Origin: JBBIJH01 sp037446075
GTDB taxonomy: Bacteria > Bacteroidota > Ignavibacteria > UBA10030 > JAHEZR01
Direction: 5' to 3'
NCBI GenBank assembly: GCA_037446075.1
Contig: JBBIJH010000009.1
Location: 1 to 34,284 of the forward strand
DNA: 34,284 bases
Position 1 is the first letter of the stretch, and the number at the start of each line of letters is the position of its first letter. The translations under genes were made by a program, and so were the position numbers. Below, piece after piece: positions 17,301 through 24,216 of this stretch. The notes under the pieces were generated by a model that saw nothing but the letters and a program-made list of their open reading frames with translations, had not been told where the DNA came from and ran no database searches.

Positions 17301-18751
17301 CCATACACATGGACATGGACCAGGCTTCCGTCTTTCCGGCGTCGGATAGTTTCTTTTTCGATACTTTCCCCCCTCAGCGTTCGTATTGAGAGAGTTGAAG
17401 CTTCATCTCCAAACCCATCCGGGACGATGACATCATTGAGACTCCGACCCTGGATTTCCTTGGAGGAAAATTGAAATATCTTTTCAAAACCACGGTTTGC
17501 GCATAGGATCCTATCCTGTTCATCCATCATCACGATGCCCATCGGTGCATTCTCGAAGAGCTGTTGAAAGCGGGTCTTTTGCAACTGCATTTCCATCTGG
17601 GCTCGCTCTCGCTCGGCGATCTCGGCTCGGAGGGCCTCGTTTGCCTTTGCGAGTTCGGCGGTTCTTTCCTGTACGCGGATCTCCAGCTCTTCATGCGCCC
17701 TTCGGAGTATCTCCTGTGCTTGTTCCTGCTGAGAGATGTTTCGGCCCACAGCGACAAAGCCCTCAATTTCCTCGTTTGAGTAGACCGGGGTAAAACAGAA
17801 GTTCAGTGGGAGGCGTGCTCCTCCTTTTGTTAGCACGCGCGCATCGAGAAAGTTTTCTTTCACCTTCCCATCGAGAATGTCCCTGCGATAAGCCTCCAGA
17901 TGACCTTTGTCATCGATGAAATCGGTCAGCGTCCTTCCGATCAATTCTTTTTCATCGTATCCCAGCATGGATGTGAAAGCTCCCCGTACCATCTCGATGT
18001 TGAGATGTATATCGGTTTTAATCAGGATATCATTCATAGCAGCCACAGCCGACTTCAGCGCTTGATAGGGGGTATTCGAGAAGATTTTGTGATGGAAGAC
18101 CAGATAAACAGCGATCCCGAGCGCCACCGTCGAAGAGACGAAATACCATTGAAAGGTCTGCCCGGAGATAAGCAAGATGATCGACTCGGTGAACGGGCTT
18201 GGCAAGAGGAGCATCAAGAGCGCAAAGCCGACGAGAAACAGTCGTGACTTCGCCTCGTGTTCTTTGAACCCCGTGACCAAAGAATACAGAAGCGCAACGC
18301 CGACACTGAAAAAAATGGACATCCAAGTGATGTAGAAGACGTACCCGCTGGGAGAGACACCACTTTCTGCTGTGATTGGTTTCGGGATGAATCCAAGAAA
18401 GGCCATGAAGTAACTAAAAAGACCTGCGAGATAAATCGATACAACCACCGTTTTGGATCGCAGAATGTCATACCGCCTCAGGAAAATCACAACAAAGTGG
18501 AGAAAGTAGAACGGGAGGAACGAGTAAACGAGTAAAGCAAACCCCTCCAACACAGAGGAGGCTGCAGACCTCACTGAGTGTTCTAGGATGTAAGCACTGA
18601 TTCCTAGCAAGGTCAGAAATGCCACCCCCAGAAAATAGAACTTGCTCAGCCTACTCTTGCGCGAGCGCACGTAGATAATCGCCGCCATCACCAAGTTGGT
18701 GACGGCGTAGGCGAGCGAGGCATAAGCTTGGAGCGGCAGAGATTCGGCCAT
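14399..18751 (-). CDS. Membrane hybrid histidine kinase with 7-8 TM, five PAS, GAF, HisKA, HATPase_c and receiver domains
   Basis: 1450 residues from ATG 18751, taken as the start because the preceding 42 in-frame residues (ATG at 18877) look non-coding in style. Residues 10-225 hold seven or eight hydrophobic helices of the sensory 7TM type. PAS domains follow at about 235-345, 395-510, 520-635, 640-755 and 930-1045, a coiled coil at 340-395, and a GAF domain at 765-918. HisKA spans about 1050-1145 with GGIAHDFNNILAIILGY (His1069). HATPase_c spans about 1185-1310 with N box NLCLNARDAM, G1 DTGVGM, F box FEPFFTT and G2 GKGTGLGL. The C-terminal receiver (1328-1445) has acidic residues E1334-E1336, phospho-acceptor Asp1380 and Lys1430. 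All catalytic elements look intact, so it is a probable phosphorelay kinase; the input signal is unknown and no output regulator is adjacent. Confidence 0.92.
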   Translation of the reverse strand: MAESLPLQAYASLAYAVTNLVMAAIIYVRSRKSRLSKFYFLGVAFLTLLGISAYILEHSVRSAASSVLEGFALLVYSFLPFYFLHFVVIFLRRYDILRSKTVVVSIYLAGLFSYFMAFLGFIPKPITAESGVSPSGYVFYITWMSIFFSVGVALLYSLVTGFKEHEAKSRLFLVGFALLMLLLPSPFTESIILLISGQTFQWYFVSSTVALGIAVYLVFHHKIFSNTPYQALKSAVAAMNDILIKTDIHLNIEMVRGAFTSMLGYDEKELIGRTLTDFIDDKGHLEAYRRDILDGKVKENFLDARVLTKGGARLPLNFCFTPVYSNEEIEGFVAVGRNISQQEQAQEILRRAHEELEIRVQERTAELAKANEALRAEIAERERAQMEMQLQKTRFQQLFENAPMGIVMMDEQDRILCANRGFEKIFQFSSKEIQGRSLNDVIVPDGFGDEASTLSIRTLRGESIEKETIRRRKDGSLVHVHVYGVPVGLNHKPVGIYGMYVDVTERKEAEEALRRSEAKFRTLAETASCGILIYQDETIKYVNPAAEAITGYSREELLQMSFWEIAHPDMRSQIRERGLARQRGERVSARYEVRILTKHGEERWIDLTAGTIEYEGRPAGLATAFDITTRKKAEENLAQSLSLLGATLESTEDGILVVNGQGKIESFNQRFLEMWRIPESIAASGDDNEALAHVLDQLKDPEGFLKRVRELYAEPDAESFDILEFKDGRIFERYSRPQRIAGRSVGRVWSFHDVTERRRSAREREILYEIGENVTTSANLDDLLKKIHACIKQVMYAENCYIALYDPKAETVSFPFFADQFDPRPSPRGRKRGLTEYVLRTREPLLLTSELFEALVQKGEVEAIGTPPVSWLGVPLFIKSEVIGVLVVQSYEEGRVYTEREKNLLAAIGNQAAFAIERKRSEEEIRRSEEKYRSLFEESKDVIFISTPEGKFIDINPAGVELFGYQSREELLQIDIPHDLYVNPADRESLVQTLNDQGYVKDREVTLKRKDGKQVIVLESVTAGRDESGKVVAFRGTMRDVTEQKRLEQQLIQSQKMESIGTLAGGIAHDFNNILAIILGYASRLKKVVYPRATRSAQADLSPSLQSLDPELRSKLTQSLEEIHKAVQRGAKLVQQLLTFARKTDVSFEPVNVNSVIDELLRMLTETFPKTINFSVKLDRKIPSINADSNQLHQALLNLCLNARDAMPGGGTLSISTCSISNGSIYQKFPEAVAQKYIHIAVSDTGVGMDDETRIRIFEPFFTTKERGKGTGLGLAVVYGIVKNHNGFIEVESTPGKGTSFGLYLPVVQKTVGVTDKESNEEIPGGTETILLVEDEEVLARLVSAFLEEKGYRVLLSRDGAEAIEMYQRHCHEIDLVFADMGLPILGGWEAFHKMKETNPGVKVIFASGYLDPSAKSELLKKGAKDFIQKPFEPENVLRRIRQVLDYQTG

Positions 18752-18990
18752 ACATCTCACAGCTAATGAGGAGATTCTCCCCGAGTCAACCTTCGAGTCA
18801 TAGGTCAGTCCATGCGAGGGATTCAGGTGAATCAGCTCTCCATGGGCCGCCCATTTCTTTTCGGCGCATCCCATCAATCCGTACCACTATATTTCAACTA
18901 CTGTACCGAAAGGGGAGAGTAGCGTCGTCCTCCGAAAATAGCCTTGGAGTGCCCATTTTCGCAAGCTTGAGGGCGTTATACTAGCGTGTG

Positions 18991-19026
18991 TTGTAGAAAC
19001 ATAGGTGGTGTTTTGTAGATGCTACA
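18991..19026. repeat. Paired TTGTAGA motifs and an inverted TGTAG-atg-CTACA
   Basis: TTGTAGA occurs at 18991-18997 and 19013-19019, spaced by 22 bases, about two helical turns. The second copy is part of an inverted repeat, TGTAG (19014-19018) and CTACA (19022-19026). The spacing suits a regulator binding one face of the DNA upstream of the kinase gene. Confidence 0.35.
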
Positions 19027-19249
19027 CAAGGGGTTAGAAGGACTCAAACCGTGAGGTAGGGCGGGGTATGCTCAAGAGTTCTTTGAAAAGCTATCAGTTT
19101 CCGAGACCTGCACGCATCTCGATCCTTGAGCAACTTGCTGGGCAGAAAGGACGGGGTCGAGAAGGGACGGAATCGTGAGGTGGAAAGTCCAAGGGGCTAA
19201 GAAAGGGTCTCACGTGGTCGGGTGGCCGGCTGGGATTGAACCTGAGACC

Positions 19250-19284
19250 ACCCACTCTCGCCACTACGTCGTGGGAGAGTGGGT
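19250..19284. repeat. Strong palindrome/hairpin
   Basis: The left arm ACCCACTCTC (19250-19259) pairs perfectly with GAGAGTGGGT (19275-19284). After one bulged G the stem continues CCAC/GTGG around a TACGTC loop, giving 14 paired bases. It lies 59 bases beyond the stop of the AAA+/Fis gene. No T-run follows on either strand, so it is not a standard intrinsic terminator, although it could still stall transcription or protect an RNA 3' end. Confidence 0.6.
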
Positions 19285-19342
19285 AGACTTCAAGGGTGTG
19301 CAGATAGCCCGCAGTGGACGGGATCGGAGGAGGCCACGTCGG

Positions 19343-20281
19343 TCACCGTTGGCGGGAACTAGGGATGTTATATTTCTTCAGTCGGTAGCGAAGGTTGCCC
19401 TCGGTAATGCCAAGCGCCTCTGCAACCCGTGTTTGGTTGTAGCCAAAAGCCCTCAGCATGCGTTGAAGCAATAGCTTCTCGATGTTTTCGAGCCCAAGGT
19501 CCATTGAGAAGCGCTTCCTCGCCTCGATGTTGTTGATGATTCCCTGCAAGTGGGATTTCTCATCCAGGAGCTCTTGCGGCAAGCTCAGCATCTCGCCTTC
19601 CGATTGGTGAACCGCTCTGTCGATCACTGCTTTTAGTTCTCGGACATTTCCCTTCCAATCGAATCTGCTGAGGAGGTCGAGGGTGTTGACATCGATCGCC
19701 TTCACCCGGATCCCAAGCTCTCTACACGCCTCTAAGACGAAGTGCTCGGCGAGAGCCGGGAGGTCTTCCGGCCTTTCCCTTAGGGGAGGAATAACCAAGG
19801 TCTCATACGACGACAGCTTCTCAACTAAGCTGGCCATCAGTTTGCCCCCCTCCTGGCACTTCTGAAGCGGTTCCTTAATCGTTGCGATGATCCGAACCCG
19901 CACCTTCCCCTTTCTATCTTCTAGATAGCGCAGGAAGCGAGACTGATCAGAAAAACTTAGCTCCTCGACATCCTTGAGAAATAAGGTGGAACCCTCGACA
20001 AGCTCCGGCAGCTGTTTTGGAAGCGGGCCCTCTCGCTTTACCTCGTCGGGAAACAACACCGCCTTGAACTCCTCGTCCGGAGTTGTTTGCGCGCTGATCG
20101 TGACGAATGGTTTGTTCCGATCCTTGCTCGAGAAGTGGATGTAGCGTGCAGCAGTGGTTCTGCCGACGCCCGATTCACCTACAATCAGCACGCTGCGCGT
20201 AGAAGCGGCTAATTGCTGAATTTGTCGATTGAGCTTCTTCACTGCCGCGCTCTCGCCGATGAGTTGATATGCGCTTTTCAT
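19343..20281 (-). CDS. Degenerate sigma54-activator-like AAA+ protein with Fis-type HTH
   Basis: 312 residues from ATG 20281, which has AAAGGGA 5 bases upstream. An ATG at 20296 overlapping the preceding stop is possible. The protein begins directly with the AAA+ fold and has no receiver domain. Walker A reads GESGVGRTT (35-43), with Arg in place of Lys. The GAFTGA loop needed to contact sigma54 is absent; residues 76-90 read VLFPDEVKREGPLPK. Walker B reads STLFLKDVEEL, with the DE pair changed to KD. PPLRERPEDLPALAEHF and WKGNVRELKAVIDRAV are retained. The C-terminus has a typical Fis helix-turn-helix (YNQTRVAEALGITEGNLRYRLKKYNI). It is thus a DNA-binding regulator that probably neither hydrolyses ATP normally nor activates sigma54. 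It is third in an operon with two membrane proteins. Confidence 0.85.
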   Translation of the reverse strand: MKSAYQLIGESAAVKKLNRQIQQLAASTRSVLIVGESGVGRTTAARYIHFSSKDRNKPFVTISAQTTPDEEFKAVLFPDEVKREGPLPKQLPELVEGSTLFLKDVEELSFSDQSRFLRYLEDRKGKVRVRIIATIKEPLQKCQEGGKLMASLVEKLSSYETLVIPPLRERPEDLPALAEHFVLEACRELGIRVKAIDVNTLDLLSRFDWKGNVRELKAVIDRAVHQSEGEMLSLPQELLDEKSHLQGIINNIEARKRFSMDLGLENIEKLLLQRMLRAFGYNQTRVAEALGITEGNLRYRLKKYNIPSSRQR

Positions 20282-20286
20282 GTGCT

Positions 20287-20293
20287 TCCCTTT
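20287..20293 (-). promoter_or_regulatory. Shine-Dalgarno deciding the start of the AAA+/Fis gene
   Basis: AAAGGGA on the minus strand lies 5 bases before ATG 20281. The other candidate, ATG 20296, has no purine-rich site but overlaps the upstream stop as ATGA. Confidence 0.5.
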
Positions 20294-20799
20294 CATGTTG
20301 TTGAATTCTGTTCGATATCAGTTTTCTTCTCGACTATCCCAATCCGCCCTAAGAAAGGTTTCCGATTGAAAAAATATTTTAAGATGGCTCGATCGATCTC
20401 GTCCCTCCACCTGGTTACACTCTCTGGCTTGAGGACTACCCGTTGTTCGTAGAACTTCCCTGCGGGAGAAAGAATGAATCGTAGACGAACGGCACAAACG
20501 TACACAAAGGTCAGAAGAACGCCGACGGTCAGGTACTGACCAAAATCATGGATTGCGTAGTACATACCCGTGTCAGGACTGCGGGTATAGGACCACGAGT
20601 GAAGTGCTCTTACAGCACAAAGGAGCAGGAAGAGGAAGATGATCTTTTCGATATAGGCTCCGTGTGCTTGGTCCTCCCGAAACTTCACTCGAGAGAAGAG
20701 GATGATCAATACGGTCAACGCAAGGTTGAGCCCGGCCGCCGCGAGATTCAGAGGCTTCCAAAATAATGTCAGTGCGCCGTCGCCCGTTGTGTAGATCAA
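20293..20799 (-). CDS. Membrane protein of unknown function
   Basis: 168 residues, unrecognised. Three to four hydrophobic segments are visible: LNLAAAGLNLALTVLIILFS, IIFLFLLLCAVRALHSW and FGQYLTVGVLLTFVYVCAV. They are followed by a basic cytoplasmic tail of about 60 residues (RFILSPAGKFYEQRVVLKPE...). Its stop overlaps a possible start of the AAA+/Fis gene, and its own start lies 3 bases after the preceding gene, so the three are one transcription unit. The layout (few TM helices plus a soluble tail, next to a regulator) would fit a membrane sensor or anchor for the regulator, but nothing proves this. Confidence 0.65.
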   Translation of the reverse strand: MIYTTGDGALTLFWKPLNLAAAGLNLALTVLIILFSRVKFREDQAHGAYIEKIIFLFLLLCAVRALHSWSYTRSPDTGMYYAIHDFGQYLTVGVLLTFVYVCAVRLRFILSPAGKFYEQRVVLKPESVTRWRDEIDRAILKYFFNRKPFLGRIGIVEKKTDIEQNSTT

Positions 20800-20802
20800 T
20801 AT

Positions 20803-21447
20803 TTACCCAAAATAAGCTCTCTCCTTTGACAAAGCCTCTGGACTTGTGAGGCCCTCCCGTTTGCTGATCGTGTCCAGAGCCAGCTGGATAACTTCTGATT
20901 CCTGCGGCACTCTTGCAGTCATCTTGGAAAGGGCCTGACGAGCATCCGCCAGATCCAAGAAACGTGAATAGTCAGCCGTTCGGTATAGGTGTAGAGAATC
21001 TTTTAAATAGGGATAGTATAGGGGAAGGGCAATCCCCGCAGTGATCGAAAACGCCACCGCGTACTTGGCCAAGACTCTCCACATCGGGAACCGGTAATCT
21101 AGCAGCAGATAAGCCACGGCGATTGCGAGGATTACATTGTAGCCGATCTTGTTGATGTACTGATGGTAATAGAGCGAAGCGTATGGTTGATCTTTAAAAA
21201 GAACGGTCCCAACAAAAATACTCAAATACAACGGAACTGAATATGCAAACAGGATCGCAAGGTTGATGAAAGCCGGTTTGAAGGTCCTCACGTCCTTCCA
21301 CGCCATCCTCACGCAAAGTAAGAAGAGGAGAAACTGGAGGCCGAAGTTTACAGATCCCACCGCAGAATACTGCCGGTGTGGGAAGAGCAGGCTCGCGAGG
21401 TGAAGGACCAAGAAGCCAACCCAGAGAAGTATCAGTCTCGAGGTCAT
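20803..21447 (-). CDS. Multi-pass membrane protein of unknown function
   Basis: 214 residues, unrecognised. Five or so hydrophobic segments are visible: LILLWVGFLVLHLASLLF, FGLQFLLFLLCVRMAW, INLAILFAYSVPLYLSIFVG, IGYNVILAIAVAYLLLDY and YAVAFSITAGIALPLYYPY. The last 60 residues are soluble and helical (ADARQALSKMTARVPQESEV). It is the first gene of the three-gene operon ending in the AAA+/Fis regulator. The upstream gap of about 285 bases is shared with a divergent small gene and contains a pyrimidine-rich tract on this strand. Confidence 0.68.
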   Translation of the reverse strand: MTSRLILLWVGFLVLHLASLLFPHRQYSAVGSVNFGLQFLLFLLCVRMAWKDVRTFKPAFINLAILFAYSVPLYLSIFVGTVLFKDQPYASLYYHQYINKIGYNVILAIAVAYLLLDYRFPMWRVLAKYAVAFSITAGIALPLYYPYLKDSLHLYRTADYSRFLDLADARQALSKMTARVPQESEVIQLALDTISKREGLTSPEALSKERAYFG

Positions 21448-21584
21448 TTGATCCGGAAGACTACCGAAAGAAAAATGGCAGGCACCGACCCGAAATTAAG
21501 AAGAAAGAAAAAAGAAAGCAAGTACTTTCTTCGAAAATTTCCCCCATGGGCTACAAGCCTTCGATAGATCGCGTTTCCGAAGGT

Positions 21585-21596
21585 TCGAAGCTTCGA
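21585..21596. promoter_or_regulatory. Perfect 12-bp palindrome, candidate operator
   Basis: TCGAAGCTTCGA is its own reverse complement. It ends one base before the -35 box of a strong plus-strand promoter in a divergent intergenic region, where a dimeric Fis-type or other HTH regulator could act on both sides. Confidence 0.5.
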
Positions 21597-21597
21597 G

Positions 21598-21626
21598 TTG
21601 GTATTGCTCGCAAATTTTCCTATATT
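21598..21626 (+). promoter_or_regulatory. Sigma70-type promoter of the small proline-tailed gene
   Basis: TTGGTA (21598-21603), a 17-base spacer and TATATT (21621-21626) lie about 105 bases before the ATG at 21733. The leader contains a CACCGGTG palindrome at about 21649-21656. Confidence 0.55.
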
Positions 21627-21732
21627 CGAGTCGTGGTGGACCGCACACCACCGGTGAGCCTAACCGTTTTTTTTCCACCTTCTTGAGCCGGAGTGGGATT
21701 TCCTTCCGGTGCTAGAGAAAGGAGTACAAACC

Positions 21733-22026
21733 ATGACTCAAAAGCCTTCTCGTGGAATCCCAGCGCCATTCCATGCGGCTGTTGCATTTGCCGTGTTCTT
21801 CAGCTTGCTGGGCAGTCCACTTTGGAAAGGGGACACCGAATTGGGGGGCCTTCTTGGAATCTTGTTCAAGGTACAGGGACTTTTCATTGACAGAGAAAAG
21901 TCTAGAGACATGAAAAACTTCAAAGGCGACGATGGCGTGATCAAGAAAGGCGGACGGCGATTCTACATTCAGGATACTGATGGCACTTACGACCCACCAC
22001 CTCCACCGCCTCCTCCGAGGCCATAG
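21733..22026 (+). CDS. Small secreted or membrane-anchored protein with polyproline tail
   Basis: 97 residues. The start is ATG 21733, preceded by a strong AAAGGAG site; an upstream in-frame codon at 21709 has none. The N-terminus has a short basic region and one hydrophobic segment (FHAAVAFAVFFSLLGSPLW), either an uncleaved anchor or a signal peptide. A charged middle (REKSRDMKNFKGDDGVIKKGG) follows, and the protein ends with a run of eight prolines and RP. I do not recognise a family. It is transcribed divergently from the membrane/AAA+-Fis operon and may be its target. The strong ribosome site and promoter argue that this is a real gene. Confidence 0.62.
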   Translation: MTQKPSRGIPAPFHAAVAFAVFFSLLGSPLWKGDTELGGLLGILFKVQGLFIDREKSRDMKNFKGDDGVIKKGGRRFYIQDTDGTYDPPPPPPPPRP

Positions 22027-22174
22027 CTAACTACCGGATAGGCTCACCGGTGCTTCTACAAGACATTGCTCTGACGTTACTTGTCTCTTGTCTTACTTTC
22101 CTGATCTCGATCTCAATCATAAGATATGCTTGCGGTCAGATCGATGGGAGAACAAATTGGACAACTGGGGCGAG

Positions 22175-22762
22175 CTACTCGTATCTCAGGGATTCCACAG
22201 GCTCAACACTTGCCGCTTTTCGAGCAGGAAATACTCCCGCCAGAAGTCCCACGAGCGCCAGAATTCCTGTCGGGATCAGCATGACGGTGCTGGAGAGGAT
22301 CGGCCGCCCAAGAAATTGCATCGCACCCTGCTCGGCGGGCAACGTCCGAACTACTGACACGACTCCCCACGAGAACAAGACGCCGATCGTCCCGCCGATG
22401 AATGCAAGCAGCAGGGCCTCGAAAATGAATTGGGATAGGATGTAACGTCGCCGTGCTCCAACTGCCATTTTGATGCCTATCTCTCTCGTCCGCTCTTTTA
22501 CCACAACGTACACCACGTTTGCCACGCCGACTCCTGCTGGGAGACCTTCAAAAGCAAGGCCTGTCTGCCCCGTATAGATTACGATGATGCGAACTCCGGC
22601 GTTCAGGAGTCCGTTGGTCATTTGTGTTCCAAGCCCTTCTCGAAATGAAAGGAGGAGCACCACGGAAATCGTCCCCCACGTGATGGCCAAAAGGGTTAGG
22701 AATGCCCACAGTCGATGAGCACGGAGGTCGAACAGAAACTCCCTGAGAAGTTCAAGCCACAT
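22175..22762 (-). pseudogene. FtsX/MacB-type ABC permease with deleted periplasmic domain
   Basis: 195 residues where such permeases have about 400. The N-terminus is normal (LRAHRLWAFLTLLAITWGTI, first TM) and reaches TGQTGLAFEGLPAG. It then jumps directly to GVANVVYVVVKERTREIGIK, which is the cytoplasmic loop after TM2 in intact members, followed by the last two TM helices and the usual end ARKAASVEPVESLRYE. The large extracytoplasmic MacB_PCD domain and part of TM2 are therefore missing, without a frame break. No cognate ATPase gene is present. It is probably a non-functional remnant. Confidence 0.75.
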
Positions 22763-22825
22763 TATTCAATCATCAGTTTTCAAGTTCCTACATCCAGTCG
22801 GGCTGATTGCAATCCAGGGTTACCT

Positions 22826-22999
22826 TCATGGTCTCAGGCCTTCGACGATATTCAAGTTGACGGCGCGTTTCGCGGGCACCAAGTCGGCTGACGAGGCAAC
22901 GACTAAGAGCACGGCTGCTGTCGCCGCGACTACTTCGAACGAGAACCCGGGCGTCCCGACGAACTCCTTGATGGGGTTGAACTGGAGGACCTGGATCAT
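22826..22999 (-). pseudogene. C-terminal fragment of a second FtsX-type permease
   Basis: 57 codons from ATG 22999, with an in-frame TAA two codons upstream. The translation ends SSADLVPAKRAVNLNIVEGL, which corresponds to the final TM plus PARRAAxxxPxEALR tail of MacB-like permeases. It lies 64 bases upstream of the deleted permease, so a tandem permease pair seems to have decayed here. Confidence 0.6.
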
Positions 23000-23063
23000 C
23001 TCTTAGGTGATTAAGCTGGACTGGTCTGAACGGATATTACCCGGCAAGAAACTGTAAAATCGA

Positions 23064-23092
23064 TTGACTTTCCGAACTTGGTTACCTACTTT
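23064..23092 (+). promoter_or_regulatory. Putative sigma70-type promoter of the NHL-propeller gene
   Basis: TTGACT (23064-23069), a 17-base spacer and TACTTT (23087-23092) lie about 60 bases before the ATG at 23151. Confidence 0.45.
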
Positions 23093-23150
23093 ATGGCGAT
23101 TAAAATGTACACCGAAGTTTTGCGCACGAGAAGAATGGAGGTAGCGCAGA

Positions 23151-24067
23151 ATGGTTTTAGGAAGCAGCTCGCATCGATACGAGATCGTCGAGGGTTGGGG
23201 ACGACTTCCCAGCGGCGTTGCCTACGGCTATACCCACGGCGTGGTCGTCGATTCGCAAGACCGGGTCTACATTCATAACCAGAGCAAGGATGCTGTGATT
23301 GTCTTCGACCGGGAGGGGAATTTCATTAAGTCTTGGGGTGAGGCGTTTGCCGATGGCGCTCACGGCCTGTTTCTGAGTAGAGAAGGAGCACAAGAGTATC
23401 TCTATCTTGCTGATTACAAACGCCACATCGTGGTAAAGACGACCTTGGACGGCGATGAGATCTGGACGATTGGTTCGCCCGATTTACCTGACGTCTACGA
23501 TACTGACGAGAAATACAAACCGACGGATGTTGCCGTTGCGCCAAACGGTGACCTCTATGTCTGCGATGGCTATGGGGAAAGCTGGATTCACCAGTATGAT
23601 TCAAGCGGCAAGCGAATTCGATCGTGGGGCGGCTTGGGATCCGAGCCAGGCAAACTGAATTGTCCACATGGGATTTGGGTGGACACGCGGGAGTCTCCGC
23701 CTGTACTTCTTGTCGCGGACCGAGGCAACTTCAGGATCCAAATCTTCACTCTCGACGGCGAGCACATCGGTTTTGTTAGGGAGGAGCTACGCTATCCCTG
23801 CTGTTTCTACCAATTCAGGGACGAGCTTTACATTCCAGATCTCTACGCACGAGTGACGATCTTCGACAGAAACAACAAGCTCATCACGCATCTCGGTGAT
23901 TATCCCGAGGTGTGGAAAAGATCTGATTGGCCAAACATTCCCCACACAGACCGCCACGTGGGCAAGTCGTTTCACCCCATGCCGTGTGTGTAGACTCACA
24001 TCGAGATCTCTACGTCGTTGAATGGGTTTCCGATGGGCGAGTAACTAAGCTAAGAAGGTTGGACTAA
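23151..24067 (+). pseudogene. NHL-type beta-propeller protein, frameshifted near the C-terminus
   Basis: The start at 23151 has a perfect GGAGGT 8 bases upstream. The first 280 codons contain NHL/six-bladed propeller repeats: YTHGVVVDSQDRVYIHNQSK, GLFLSREG, PTDVAVAPNGDLYVCDGYG, LNCPHGIWVDTRESPPVLLV. The frame stops at 23991-23993. In the next frame (from 23978) the sequence continues PHAVCVDSHRDLYVVEWVSD, then GRVTKLRRLD and a stop at 24065-24067, which is the expected last blade. Adding one C to the run at 23975-23978 restores the gene to about 305 residues. No signal peptide is present, so it is probably cytoplasmic. Related propellers include peptidylamidoglycolate-lyase-like and 6-bladed proteins; the function is unknown. 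It may be a true mutation or a homopolymer sequencing error. Confidence 0.78.
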
Positions 24068-24165
24068 GACCACACCTTGGATTGGTAAGACTCATGGATC
24101 ATTTCTCTACTGTGATTGATTCTTCCTTCGTCTGAAATTTTTCATTGGAACTAAGCAGTGAACTT

Positions 24166-24185
24166 ACCACCTCTTGTGGTGTTTT
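24166..24185 (+). terminator. Weak terminator-like hairpin after the propeller gene
   Basis: ACCAC-CTCTT-GTGGT is followed by GTTTT. The stem has only five base pairs, so termination would be partial. Confidence 0.3.
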
Positions 24186-24203
24186 CAGTTCCATTTGAGT
24201 GAT

Positions 24204-24210
24204 AAAGGAT
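24204..24210 (+). promoter_or_regulatory. Shine-Dalgarno deciding the M24 peptidase start
   Basis: AAAGGAT lies 6 bases before ATG 24217. The GTG at 24199 lies upstream of it and has no site. Confidence 0.6.
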
Positions 24211-24216
24211 ACCGAA

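Larger units (their letters stand above)
18752..19342. other. Intergenic region of about 590 bases
   Basis: No gene is supported here. It separates the hybrid kinase from the AAA+/Fis gene, both on the minus strand. It holds two TTGTAGA copies 22 bases apart (18991 and 19013) and a strong hairpin at 19250-19284. A T-loop-like GGTTCAATCC occurs on the minus strand at about 19230-19242, but no tRNA can be folded. Confidence 0.6.

Noticed and set aside
18752..18877. Longer start of the hybrid kinase at 18877
   Set aside because: The extra 42 residues have no recognisable domain and the TM region begins soon after ATG 18751. The choice is not certain because neither start has a strong ribosome site.
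19215..19335. A tRNA-like stretch on the minus strand, with a GTGGCCT/CGGCCAC acceptor-like pair, a long arm and GGTTCAATCC
   Set aside because: The span is about 116 bases, the T-stem has two mismatches, and neither a D-arm nor a paired anticodon stem can be drawn. Selenocysteine tRNA was also considered on the plus strand (ACTTCAAG), but its stem does not pair.
19175..19474. 99-codon plus-strand frame across the end of the AAA+/Fis gene
   Set aside because: It overlaps a clear gene on the other strand, has no ribosome site and its translation is low-complexity and basic.
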